Shown one piece after another: positions 1-10,014 of a stretch of 64,000 nt of DNA. The position numbers and the translations under genes were made by a program. Source of the stretch: Pyronema omphalodes (taxonomy: Eukaryota; Ascomycota; Pezizomycetes; Pezizales; Pyronemataceae); assembly GCA_024516155.1 (NCBI GenBank), contig JAJJXM010000059.1, positions 1-64,000 on the forward strand, in the 5' to 3' direction. Each line of letters starts with the position of its first letter. Positions within the stretch are counted from its first letter, which is position 1. Below the pieces are notes generated by a model, which searched no databases, was not told the origin of the DNA, and saw only the letters and a list, made by a program, of their open reading frames with translations.

Positions 1-99
1 ACGGGGGAAGGCAGTATCGGGGACGGTCCCCCATCCGGAGGCCCGCGTTGAGGACTGCCAGCGGCCTCGCCGGAGTCTCGGCCTGGAGGGGGGGGCTTA
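1..99 (+). other. Right internal end of an LTR element (X), with polypurine tract
   Basis: Frame 1 is open for 16 codons and stops at 49-51; it may be the C-terminal tail of a retroelement polyprotein, but it is too short to identify. A purine-rich G tract (about 84-95) lies just before the LTR that starts at 100. That is where the plus-strand primer of an LTR element sits, so the element body should lie left of this window. The coding assignment is inference. Confidence 0.5.
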
Positions 100-119
100 T
101 GTCACAACACTCCCGTGAC

Positions 120-203
120 ATGCTCCTGGCCTCCGCCATCACCACCGCAGGGCTATGGGTGATCGTCATCACCCTAGCAACCTGCTACGCTGTCATGAAG
201 TGA
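120..203 (+). CDS. Small hydrophobic ORF inside LTR X (27 aa)
   Basis: A 27-codon ATG ORF starts 20 nt into LTR X. Its product would be a single hydrophobic helix (LWVIVITLATCYAV in the middle) ending in lysine, like a small membrane peptide. It resembles no family I know. A chance ORF of this length is common, so the only reason to list it is the strongly hydrophobic composition and its place at the very start of the LTR. It would lie upstream of the presumed transcription start near 680, so expression is doubtful. Confidence 0.2.
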   Translation: MLLASAITTAGLWVIVITLATCYAVMK

Positions 204-599
204 AGGGATAGGGTTAGGGCAAGGGGCTGGGCCCCTTGCCGAGGATTTTCATATGTTCGGAGTTATTTCTTATTTGGATTTCTTTTAGGTATCACGGCGG
301 CTAGGAAAATGTTGGAATCTTTTACTTCTCTCTTTTGGTATGTACTCTTTCTTTACTATTTGGAATTACGGCGGTTAGCCAGGAAGTTATCTCTTTCGGT
401 ATGTACTCTTTCTTTGCTATTTGGAATCACGGCGGTTAGCCGGTAGTTATATCTTTTGGTATGTACTCTTTCCTTGTTATTATTATTATTTGGAATTACG
501 GCGTTTAGTTATCTTGCTTCTTATTTGGAATTACGGCGGTTGGCAAATGTTGGGGAATGTTGGTCATGTATGTAGTTATCACGGCGGTTAGCATTGGGA

Positions 600-657
600 G
601 CATTCTCCGCAGGCGGAGAATGCTGAGTCACGAGTCATGAAGGAACAAGTATAAGAG
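600..657 (+). promoter_or_regulatory. Promoter core of LTR X: hairpin, bZIP-like sites, TATA
   Basis: Contains GCATTCTCCGC and its exact reverse complement separated by 2 nt (600-623), TGAGTCA at 624-630 (the Gcn4/CPC-1 type consensus), CGAGTCATG at 631-639 and TATAAGAG at 650-657. Their order fits an LTR promoter. Factor binding is inference from consensus only. Confidence 0.45.
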
Positions 658-724
658 GAGGAAATTTGTATGTAGTTTATTTCTTCACGCAATCAAGTTT
701 CTATTTACCACAATCCTATCTACA

Positions 725-870
725 AAAGTTCCCTTGTGATATCCCATCTCGCCAAACTCACCTGTGATTTCCCAAGCCCACAAACCCTTGCCCATTCCCA
801 ACTTACCAACCTTACCTCACCCGCCGCCGCCCTCCTCGCCGCCGAAAACCCCGCGCTGCCTGTCGTCAGT
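725..870 (+). other. Possible remnant of LINE1 ORF1 left of gypsy A
   Basis: The frame with codons starting at 781 is open from 676 to 870. It reads helix-like, Ala/Leu/Ser-rich text near the end (SPAAALLAAENPALPVVS). If gypsy A (871-9,816) is removed, this frame runs on into the Ser/Pro-rich ORF1 tail at 9,817-10,014 without a shift. That would make it the left part of the same ORF1, but no target duplication supports the join, so this is a guess. Confidence 0.25.
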
Positions 871-2259
871 TGTCACACCCTATAATGTGTGAGAATAGAA
901 TAGGTATCATATATAACGCTATGGAGAATATGGCAAACTCGACAGGAGAATGAATAATTAGGTTAGTATCCCGGGCCGGAACCCCCAGAGGAGCTCCGGC
1001 TAGCCACGTCACGTGATTCGTGACTTTCCGATAGGACCTCACGAGGATCCCGGCCCGAGGCGTCGAAACTATTATTCACTGTCAGTTTGGGAGGATTCAG
1101 GACGGAAAGGGGGAAAGGAACACTTACCTCAAGGGTGTCGACTTACCCTTGAGACAACTACGAACGACGCTGATGGAGAACGAAGAAGACGACGAAAGGT
1201 CACCTCCTTATACCTGAGGAGTATTCGGCAATACACGGCTACAATAGGGGCTGCATAGGAACAGGAGATTCCAAGAAGATGCAGATGCGGCGCAAGAGTG
1301 TCATCCGGTGTTACGAGTTGGGTGGACAGTTGGGCGAAGAGATAAGGCAGAGTCTAGTCAGCAAACAGGAGTGGAATGCAGGACAAGGGTCAACAGTGCA
1401 TTGGCATGAGACGACGTCCAGCAGGGAACTCCACTCAGGAAACCTGTTTGATGGACCTGATATGACGCGTCCTTAGGCCTAGAGCTGCCAACTTGGAACA
1501 AGACGGCGTTTGCATCCACACCAGGGTGTGGCTGCGCGCAAGTGCGCGCAGGTGGGGCACATGTGACATCACACAGGAATGTGACGGAGTGATCCACTCC
1601 GGTAGGGCATCAGGATGCCTTATGATGTCAGTGACCTCTACTTGCAATCGAGATTCTCTAGGGAGATCTATGATGGCGCGACTCATCCGATAAATGACTC
1701 ATGCGTCATTATCACAAGAGTTCATGCATAATGCAGTCAGACGGAGTTGCCCTCCGGTGTGACTCATAACCCCAGCACCTCATTGGAAGGTGTGGTAGTA
1801 CGGTGAGCTATTTCAAGGATTAATCTGACCAGGGCGAGCATTATGCAAGTGAGCAATTAATTTCATTGCGCGCTTAGGATAATGCAAGCCTCAGCAGATG
1901 CGTCACAGCTTTGACCCATGTCTTATCTCCTAAGCTCAGTTTGGCAGTTGGTTCCCCAAGGAAGGCTGGGCGAACTTGTAGACGAAAAGTCTATAAAAGA
2001 CCCTATGTCTTCCCTCTGTCTCCTCCATCATCATCCATTGATCCTATACGCGACGATACCAAATCTACACCAGCGACATACCTCCGAAGACAACCCTTAA
2101 GTTTATTCGGCCTGTGATCGGTTAATTCTCTTCCTAGCTTATCTTTGGAATAAGTTCTTTTAGTTCTTGAGAACGAAACGTCTGTCTACGCCAGGAACAG
2201 AATACTTGAGAGACAACCGGAAAAGCCTCCGCATAGTTAGGACTGTGCCCAGGTTCACA
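871..2259 (+). repeat. 5' LTR of gypsy A
   Basis: 1,389 bp, starting TGTCACACC and ending GGTTCACA; it matches 8,432-9,816 nearly throughout. TATAAAA at 1,992-1,998 followed by a pyrimidine-rich stretch is a likely promoter for the element transcript. Small ORFs inside it are repeated in the 3' copy and are not genes. Confidence 0.9.
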
Positions 2260-2479
2260 CTATAAACTTAAGGCTACAAGCTACCAAGTTTATTAATCGA
2301 CACGCATACGGAAGACCCTCTTCTAGGGCAATACGACAATCCAAACCCTCCAAAAACAAATTACAGAACAATCGAATCAACAAGAAATGGCCTCACGCAG
2401 AATCGCTGGACCTGCCTGGTCACGATGATGGCCTCGATGCTCCTATGGGCAACACCATCAGCATCACCCGTCCTCGTTC

Positions 2480-4480
2480 ATGGGACGAGGTTACTACTCT
2501 TGGAGCCAGCACGGGTCCATCATGGAACAACGATCAACTACAGGCGATGTTCCTGAATGGGTAGTTTTGATGATGGAAAGAATGAGCGCCACAGAAGGGG
2601 ATATCAAGAAGTTGATTGAGGCAGCCGGGGAAGGAGCTGCTATGAACGAACAGTTGCAGCAGATGAAGGGGTTATACCAGGAGATGGCCCAAGGCATGCA
2701 GAAAGCCTATGACATTTTGGCGAAAAAAGGGGACTTGGACCAGGAGGTTAACCTCCAAACTGTGACGCGGCTAGTTCAGGCCAGCAATGAATTTGCTGGG
2801 CAAGTATGGAAGACAATTGGCGACCTTGCTACAGATGCAAAGTCAAAGGAAGCAGCGAATCAAGCAGCTGCTGAGAGATTGAATCAGGGCATTCAAACAA
2901 CAAATGCCATTCTCGAAGCCTTTGCTCAGAGGCAGAGGGAAATTAACAGAGAAATTGAAAGATGGGCATTCGAGAAGAACACTCGGGATGCCATTAGACA
3001 ACAGGACGATGAGCAACGGGACAGGCGTATTGAAGCTCTTTGCGTAGCTGAGGAAACGCACCAACAGCGCCTACTCGACTATGAGGAACAAAGGGAGGAG
3101 GAGAAATTGGAGTTGGTCAACAAGGTCATTGGCCTTGTTATGTCTAAAATTCAGAAGAAGGAAAACTTTGATGCTAAGTCTCTCACTGAGGCTATGCATG
3201 AGGAAATGACCCCCAAACCCCCTTCCCTTGGAAAAGCGCCAGAATGTCCGTTACCACCATCTGAGGATGGGTCCATTGGCATTCATAGAAGAATCGGTGG
3301 AGGAAAGCCACCTGGTGGGAGACTTCCGCCACCTCCACCACCCCCATCTGACCCTTCAGACGACGAAGATTCAGATCATGAGTATATCAGAAAAGCATTG
3401 GAAAGAAAGCGCCAGGAGCGCAAAGAAAAACAGAAGGAACGAAATCCAGAGGCAAAGAATGCGACAGAGGCATTCTTGGAGTCACTGGTTAAAAAATTGC
3501 AACAATCAGAACCTGTTGGACCGAAAAGGCCCAAGATGCCTGAAATGAAGGCACCACAATTTTTTAGTGGAAAGGATAAAACATTGTTTAGAACATGGTG
3601 GATGTCGGTGAAAGATTATATTGAAACATATACAAAAACATTCCCTGACGAGGATGATCAGGTTAAATGGGTTGGAAGCCTGCTGACGCATAAGGCATTG
3701 AGCTGGCACCAGGAAAGAAGGAAAAGTATTCAACGACAGGGTCTAAGGGATACTTGGGTTGCATTTTCAAGTGCAATTGAGACTAGATTTGAGGATAGGC
3801 GAGAGGCCCAGAAAGACGTCAAAAGAATCACCGAACTACAATACGACGGAGACATTGACGATTATATCACCAAATTGGAGGATCTTAATATGAGAGTAGG
3901 GGCAATTGGCCCCATGTACAGAAATGTCATCTGGGAGGCGATGACACCTGCAATTAAAAAAATGGTTTATCAGAGATGTGGTGGTATTCCCACCGATGAT
4001 GAAGAGATGATTGATGCAGTAAAGGATGCTGCACATGTTGTTGAAGAATTGGACGAGGAATTGAAAGGTTCTAAGAAGAAGACTTTGGAGGTACGAGAGG
4101 ATCGTACCAAGGACAAAAATAAGCATAAGGAAACTGTGCGCCCTAAACAGGAGCAGCACAAGGACAAGTTTAGGGAGAAAAAGGATAAGAAAGTTTTTGC
4201 TGGAAAGAAATCAGAGAAACCGGCGGTATATGCCTCAGGAAGGGAGGCGCTACAAGGAGTTCCCCAAACAGAAATTGATAAGCACAAGAAGGAAAAGGCA
4301 GACTGTTGGCGGTGTGGTCGTTCTGGGCATAAGATGTACGACTGCTACGCAAAGAAAACAGTTGGGGGATCTGAGTTGACAAAGGATGGAAAGGTAGCTT
4401 CTTCAGGGAAGAGGAAGCGGATGATGATGAAGAACAGGAAAAGCCTAAGGAAAAGAAGAAGGCTAAAACTGCTGCAGTAA
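2480..4480 (+). CDS. gag polyprotein of gypsy A
   Basis: 666 codons, uninterrupted. The product would form the capsid and bind the element RNA. The first ~250 residues are acidic/basic helical text with coiled-coil character (long E/Q/K runs). A proline run follows near residue 290, then a Ty3-type gag core, with a W-rich segment around residues 370-430. A single zinc knuckle near residue 612 reads CWRCGRSGHKMYDC (C-x2-C-x4-H-x4-C). A lysine-rich tail follows. The ATG at 2,480 is the first in this long frame and lies 220 nt after the LTR. Translation of pol would need frameshifting or reinitiation, as pol lies in a different frame starting near 4,527. Gag is intact although pol is broken. Confidence 0.85.
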   Translation: MGRGYYSWSQHGSIMEQRSTTGDVPEWVVLMMERMSATEGDIKKLIEAAGEGAAMNEQLQQMKGLYQEMAQGMQKAYDILAKKGDLDQEVNLQTVTRLVQASNEFAGQVWKTIGDLATDAKSKEAANQAAAERLNQGIQTTNAILEAFAQRQREINREIERWAFEKNTRDAIRQQDDEQRDRRIEALCVAEETHQQRLLDYEEQREEEKLELVNKVIGLVMSKIQKKENFDAKSLTEAMHEEMTPKPPSLGKAPECPLPPSEDGSIGIHRRIGGGKPPGGRLPPPPPPPSDPSDDEDSDHEYIRKALERKRQERKEKQKERNPEAKNATEAFLESLVKKLQQSEPVGPKRPKMPEMKAPQFFSGKDKTLFRTWWMSVKDYIETYTKTFPDEDDQVKWVGSLLTHKALSWHQERRKSIQRQGLRDTWVAFSSAIETRFEDRREAQKDVKRITELQYDGDIDDYITKLEDLNMRVGAIGPMYRNVIWEAMTPAIKKMVYQRCGGIPTDDEEMIDAVKDAAHVVEELDEELKGSKKKTLEVREDRTKDKNKHKETVRPKQEQHKDKFREKKDKKVFAGKKSEKPAVYASGREALQGVPQTEIDKHKKEKADCWRCGRSGHKMYDCYAKKTVGGSELTKDGKVASSGKRKRMMMKNRKSLRKRRRLKLLQ

Positions 4481-4526
4481 GGCAGGATAATGAAGATATG
4501 GACATGCCTGATGCGCAGCCTAGAAT

Positions 4527-7500
4527 ATGGGAATTAGAGGAAGACCAGAATATGGAATCGGATTTTTAAAGTCCTCTAGGGAGGCGTCACCCAAGGAGGA
4601 AATGAATACAGACGCATTAATTGGGAAATGTGCGGGAACAAAAAGGAAAACAACGGACAGCCTTGAGTCGACCAGGACCAAGAGTCGACGATCGGACAAC
4701 GGAGATGCAATTCCAGGAACTAAGGAATCGGCACCTACTCCTCCTCACCATGGACCGAGACCAATAATCAATATGGTTCTCAATTGGTCCAAGAATCAGC
4801 AACGCACAGTAAGAGTCCTCTTAGATACAGGCTCTACTGCTGCCCTCCTGGACAAAACTTTTGTCCACAAATTCAAGATTCCAACCGTCAAAAGAGACAC
4901 TCCCCTCCAAATTCGCAACTTCAACAATGAAATAGTTGCTGGAGCAGGAGTATTCTTTACGTTTCCATTCATTTTGCAGCATAAGAGCCACTTTGCTGCA
5001 GAATCATTCGAAGTCGCACCACTTGATAGCGACTGTGATGCTATCCTTCCATATTGGTGGATGGCACAACATCAGCCCTGCAACCTCTGGGGAGATCAGA
5101 ACCAGATCTCATTTACCTCCTCACGTTGCAAAGAGAAATGCACTAAGGCGCAGGCCAGTGCCTTCTCCCTCCAGGTCGACAAACATGTACTCGACCACCC
5201 AGAGGCCTTAATCTTAGGCCACATCTCATCCGTATCCACCACAGAAGAATTATCAGAGGCACTTCAACAAGTCCCTGAGAAGTTTCGTGGCTGGATCAAT
5301 ATTATGACAAAGGAAGCAGCAGATAGGCTTCCAGAACACAAACCATACGACCACGCAATTGACCTTAAAGAAGGAGAAACTCCTCCCTGGGGACCTGTCT
5401 ATGCTCTTAACGAAGTTGAGCTAGAGACATTAAGAGAATGGTTAAAGATATGCTGCGTACTGGGAAAATCAGACCTTCCAAGTCACCGGCAGCAGCTCCT
5501 ATTCTCTTCGTCCCAAAGGCCCATGGCAGAGGTCTTCGGTTATGTGTTGACTATCGGGGCATCAATAAAATTACAATTGCCAACCGATACCCGCTCCCAC
5601 TCATGTCAGAGTTACAGGACAGAGTTCGAGGAGCCAAAATATTTACAAAGATGGATCTAAAGAATGGATACCATCTAATTCGAATAAAAGAAGGAGATGA
5701 ATGGAAAACGGCTTTCAGATGCCGATATGGGTTATATGAATTTCTGGTTATGCCTTTTGGGTTGAGCAATGCTCCGGCCACATTCCAAGATATGATGAAT
5801 CATATCTTTAGGGACATGTTGGATCAGGGAGTAATTGCATATATTGATGATGTTCTCATATATGCTGAGACAGAGGAAAAACATGACGAATTGGTAAAAG
5901 AAGTATTGAAAAGGTTGGAAGAAAATGGGTTGGTTATATCACCGGAAAAATGTGTCTGGGGACAAAGGAAAGTGGAATTTCTGGGATATATAATAAGCGA
6001 AGATGGAATAGAAATGGCTAAGGACAAGGTGGAAACAGTCCTTATATGGGAACCCCCAAAGTCCTTGAAGGAAGTACAAGGCTTTCTTGGATTCGCTAAC
6101 TTCTATCGGAGATTCATTAAGGACTTCTCAAGAATATGTCGTCCTCTTCACAGAATCTACGAAAGGCGATCCAAAGAAATGGGAATGGACTGTTGCTATG
6201 GAATTAGCATTCGACGAGCTGAAGCATCGATTTACTACAGCACCAATCTTGTGTCATTTCGATCCAAGAAAGGTTTGTATAGTTGAGACTGATGCTTCGG
6301 ATTTTGCTTTAGGCGCAGTTCTGTCCCAGAAAGGGGATGATGGAAAGTTGCACCCAATTGCTTTCCATTCAAGAAAATTCACTCCTGCTGAGATAAATTA
6401 TGAGATTCACGACAAGAGCTATTAGCTATTGTGGACTCATTTAAAGTATGGAGAAGATATCTTGAAGGAGCAATGTTTACTGTGGAGGTTTACAGCGACC
6501 ACCAAAACCTTGAGTATTTTACAACAACAAAAGTACTCAATCGACGTCAAGCTAGATGGGCTCAAGAGCTTGCTGGCGTTGACTTCAAAATTTATTACAG
6601 ACCTGGGGTTAAGAATGGGAAACCTGATGCTCTATCTAGGCGTCCGGAGTTCCGCCCTGAAAAGGGGGGAGGTGAAGATCAGCCGATTACGACGATCCTA
6701 CATAAGAATCATTTTGCATCGACTTCGTCAATCAGCACTGCTGGAGAAGGAACTTCTTTCATTATTTCTTCAGCACGTCTTTCCTCTATTCCCTTGGTTA
6801 AATGGTCAGCAGAATTTTTGAAGATGGTTAAGGAAGCTGGAAAACTGGATAAGATTTATGTGGAGGCAACAAGGAATATTAAGGAACCACTGACGATCGA
6901 TGACGGCATACTCTATCGCAAAGAAAAACTATGGGTACCAAAGGATTTGGTAAATACAGTTCTTGAATCCGAACATGACTCTAAGATTGCAGGTCACTTC
7001 GGACAAGACAAAACTATTGAATTAATTCGAAGGAACTTCTGGTGGCCGAAGATGGAAGAAGGAATAATAAACTATGTTAAGAGTTGCATGGAATGTCAAA
7101 AAGACAAAAAGGCGCGGCACCTGAAGTATGGATTACTTCAACCTTTGGAATTACCTTATGCCCCATGGCAATCAATCGCCATGGACTTTATTACAGACCT
7201 ACCGGAATCAAATGGATGTGATCAACTCTGGGTAGTAGTTGATCGATTTTCGAAAATGGCCCACTTCATACCATTGCAAAAAGACGGCAAGACAACTGCA
7301 GACCTTGTCAGAATCTTTGCTAAGGAAATTTGGAAATTACATGGGCTGCCTACAGACATCATTTCGGATAGGGACTCCAGGTTCACAAGTACGACCTGGA
7401 AAGCATTTCTTGGGACACTGGCCATCAAGCCTAGAATGTCCACAGCGTTCCACCCTCAAACCGACGGACAGACGGAACGACTCAACCAGACAATTGAAGC

Positions 7501-8260
7501 TTACCTCCGCTCTTTTGTCAATCATGAGATGGACGATTGGGTTGACTTGTTGCCAATGGCAGAGTTTGCCTACAATAACTCAGTAACCACAGCTACAGGA
7601 CTCTCACCTTTCTATGCGAATTACGGTTACAATCCCATTGCCAGCAACCCTACTGCTACGGCTGTGCGAAACCCCGCCAGCAAAGCATACGCCCACTGGA
7701 TGCATACTGTGCACGAAGGAGCAAAGTTATCCTTACAGAAAGCACAAGAAAGAATGAAAAAGTATGCAGACCTACAACGAAAGGAGGCCCCTACTTACCA
7801 AGTTGGAGACTTGGTTATGCTTGATGGACGACATATCAAAACACGACGACCATCACATAAATTGGATCACAAACTTCACGGTCCATTTCAGATTGAAAAA
7901 GTCATATCCCCAACAGCACTACGTCTCACATTACCACGAAAATGGAAGATTCATAATGTCTTTCATATTTCCCTACTTGAGCCTTTCCACACCGGTACAA
8001 GAGCTCCACCAGACCCAAACAAAATACTTAGGGAAGCAGACGATGTTGAGGGAAGCGAGGAGTACGACATTGATGAAATAATGAGCAGTTACAAATCAGG
8101 AAACAGAGTACTTTACCTCGTTAAATGGCTTGGGTGGCCTAACAAGAAAGATTGGACGGCGGAACCCTTTGACAACTTTTCAGTAGGTGGTCAGGAAAAG
8201 CTAAGAGAATTCCATCTTAAGCATCCTGATTCTCCGAGGGACTACCGACTCAAGGATTAA
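4527..8260 (+). pseudogene. pol of gypsy A (protease-RT-RNase H-integrase-chromodomain), frameshifted
   Basis: The polyprotein would cleave gag, copy RNA into DNA and integrate it. Aspartic protease has VRVLLDTGSTAALL (4,808-4,849). RT has a YIDD box ([11 protein letters not shown], about 5,838-5,870). RNase H includes [17 protein letters not shown] (about 6,277). Integrase has its HHCC finger ending CMECQKDK and core motifs MDFITDLP, ISDRDSRF and HPQTDGQTERLNQ. A chromodomain (EYDIDEIM ... YLVKWLGW ... WTAEP) ends the protein near 8,190. The frame changes near 5,445, 6,165 and 6,420, so four frames must be chained. The rest of the text is well conserved, so damage is recent or partly sequencing error. 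The chromodomain suggests targeting to modified histones, as known for chromoviruses. Confidence 0.88.
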
Positions 8261-8418
8261 GGCTTAATGTTTTTCCCCACGAGGTTTTCATTAGGTCGAG
8301 TTGGTAGTAGGATGTAGGGGCTGGAGGACTACATCTATAATTGATCACTTAATCACTTGGCTGCGGCGAGGTGCGATCACAGAATGATGAACTACGAGCT
8401 TCGGGACGAAGCTTGAAC

Positions 8419-8431
8419 AGGGGGGAGGTGG
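8419..8431 (+). promoter_or_regulatory. Polypurine tract of gypsy A
   Basis: A purine run, AGGGGGGAGGTGG, lies directly before the 3' LTR. It is the expected plus-strand primer for reverse transcription. Confidence 0.7.
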
Positions 8432-9816
8432 TGTCACACCCTATAATGTGTGAGAATAGAATAGGTATCATATATAACGCTATGGAGAATATGGCAAACT
8501 CGACAGGAGAATGAATAATTAGGTTAGTATCCCGGGCCGGAACCCCCAGAGGAGCTCCGGCTAGCCACGTCACGTGATTCGTGACTTTCCGATAAGGACC
8601 TCACGAGGATCCCGGCCCGAGGCGTCGAAACTATTATTCACTGTCAGTTTGGAGGATTCAGGACGGAGAAGGGGAAAGGAACACTTACCTCAAGGGTGTC
8701 GACTTACCCTTGAGACAACTACGAACGACGCTGATGGAGAACGAAGAAGACGACGAAAGGTCACCTCCTTATACCTGAGGAGTATTCGGCAATACACGGC
8801 TACAATAGGGGCTGCATAGGAACAGGAGATTCCAAGAAGATGCAGATGCGGCGCAAGAGTGTCATCCGGTGTTACGAGTTGGGTGGACAGTTGGGCGAAG
8901 AGATAAGGCAGAGTCTAGTCAGCAAACAGGAGTGGAATGCAGGACAAGGGTCAACAGTGCATTAGCATGAGACGATGTCCAGCAGGGAACTCCACTCAGG
9001 AAACCTGTTTGATGGAACTGATATGACGCGTCCTTAGGCCTAGAGCTGCCAACTTGGAACAAGACGGCGTTTGCATCCACACCAGGGTGTGGCTGCGCGC
9101 AAGTGCGCGCAGGTGGGGCACATATGACATCACACAGGAATGTGACGGGGCAGTGCGCTCCGGTAGGGCATGGTATGCCTTATGATGTCAGTGACCTCTA
9201 CTTGCAATCGAGATTCTCTAGGGAGATCTTTGATGGCGCGACTCATACGATAAATGACTCATGCGTCATTATCACAAGAGTTCATGCATGATGCAGTCAG
9301 ACGGAGTTGCCCTCCGGTGTGACGCATAACCCCAGCACCTCATTGGAAGGTGTGGTAGTACGGTGAGCTATTTCAAGGATTAATCTGACCAGGGCGAGCA
9401 TTAGGCAAGTGAGCAATTAATTTAATTGCGTGCTTAGCAAGATGCAAGCCTCAGCAGATGCGTCACAGCTTTGACCCATGTCTTATCTCCTAAGCTCAGT
9501 TTGGCAGTTGGTTCCCCAAGGAAGGCTGGGCGAACTTGTAGACGAAAGTCTATAAAAGACCCTATGTCTTCCCTCTGTCTCCTCCATCATCATCCATTGA
9601 TCCTATACGCGACGATACCATATCTACACCAACGAATACCTTCAAAGACGACCCTTAAGTTTATTCGGCCTGTGATCGGTTGATTCTCTTCCTAGCTTAT
9701 CTTTGGAATAAGTTCTTTTAGTTCTTGAGAACGAAGCGTCTGTCTACACCAGGACAGAATACTTGAGAGACAACCGGAAAAGCCTCCGCATAGTTAGGAC
9801 TGTGCCCAGGTTCACA
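8432..9816 (+). repeat. 3' LTR of gypsy A
   Basis: 1,385 bp; the partner of 871-2,259 with the same TGTCACACC start and GGTTCACA end. Differences are scattered substitutions plus small indels, for example an extra A near 8,595 and a shorter run near 9,547. TATAAAA recurs at about 9,551. Confidence 0.9.
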
Positions 9817-10014
9817 TCCTCCTCTGATCAAGCTTCCCCTGCAGCGCAAGCCTCGCAACCCGAAGCAGACCCCTCCTCTTCCGCCTCCAGCGATCCAGAC
9901 GAACCCTCAACCACGGAGACCACATCAGCCCTCTCCACCCCCCGTCCTGCAGCCACGGCGTCTGACCCAGACGCTATGGTCGATGCCGAAGTGCCGGATA
10001 ACACTCAATGCTGA
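9817..10014 (+). pseudogene. C-terminal tail of LINE1 ORF1
   Basis: A frame open from the edge of gypsy A to a TGA at 10,012-10,014. The text is low-complexity Ser/Pro/Thr/Ala with acidic residues, as is common in the tail of LINE ORF1 RNA-binding proteins; no zinc knuckle remains. It is placed as ORF1 because its stop overlaps the start of ORF2. The rest of ORF1 is missing or lies left of gypsy A. Confidence 0.5.

Larger units (their letters stand above)
100..724 (+). repeat. LTR of element X (probable 3' LTR)
   Basis: Begins TGTCACAACAC after a polypurine tract and plausibly ends ATCTACA at 724, the TG...CA form of an LTR. The right boundary is my estimate because the partner LTR is outside the window. 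The body carries about six spaced copies of a motif containing ACGGCGGTTAGC (about 290-595), then an 11-bp perfect inverted repeat (600-623), bZIP-like sites (TGAGTCA at 624-630 and a related CGAGTCATG) and TATAAGAG at 650-657. The order of repeated upstream sites, TATA box and pyrimidine-rich start region reads as a promoter. Confidence 0.6.
871..9816 (+). mobile_element. Ty3/gypsy chromovirus-type LTR retrotransposon A
   Basis: An 8.9-kb element with LTRs at 871-2,259 and 8,432-9,816. Its internal order is gag, protease, reverse transcriptase, RNase H, integrase, chromodomain, the Ty3/gypsy (Metaviridae-type) order. A purine tract (8,419-8,431) precedes the 3' LTR. The base after the 5' LTR starts CTATAAACTT, not the usual TGG of a tRNA primer site. 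The LTRs show about three dozen differences by eye, so the insertion is not recent. No 5-bp target duplication is seen: TCAGT precedes it and TCCTC follows. pol carries three frameshifts, so this copy is probably dead. Confidence 0.9.
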
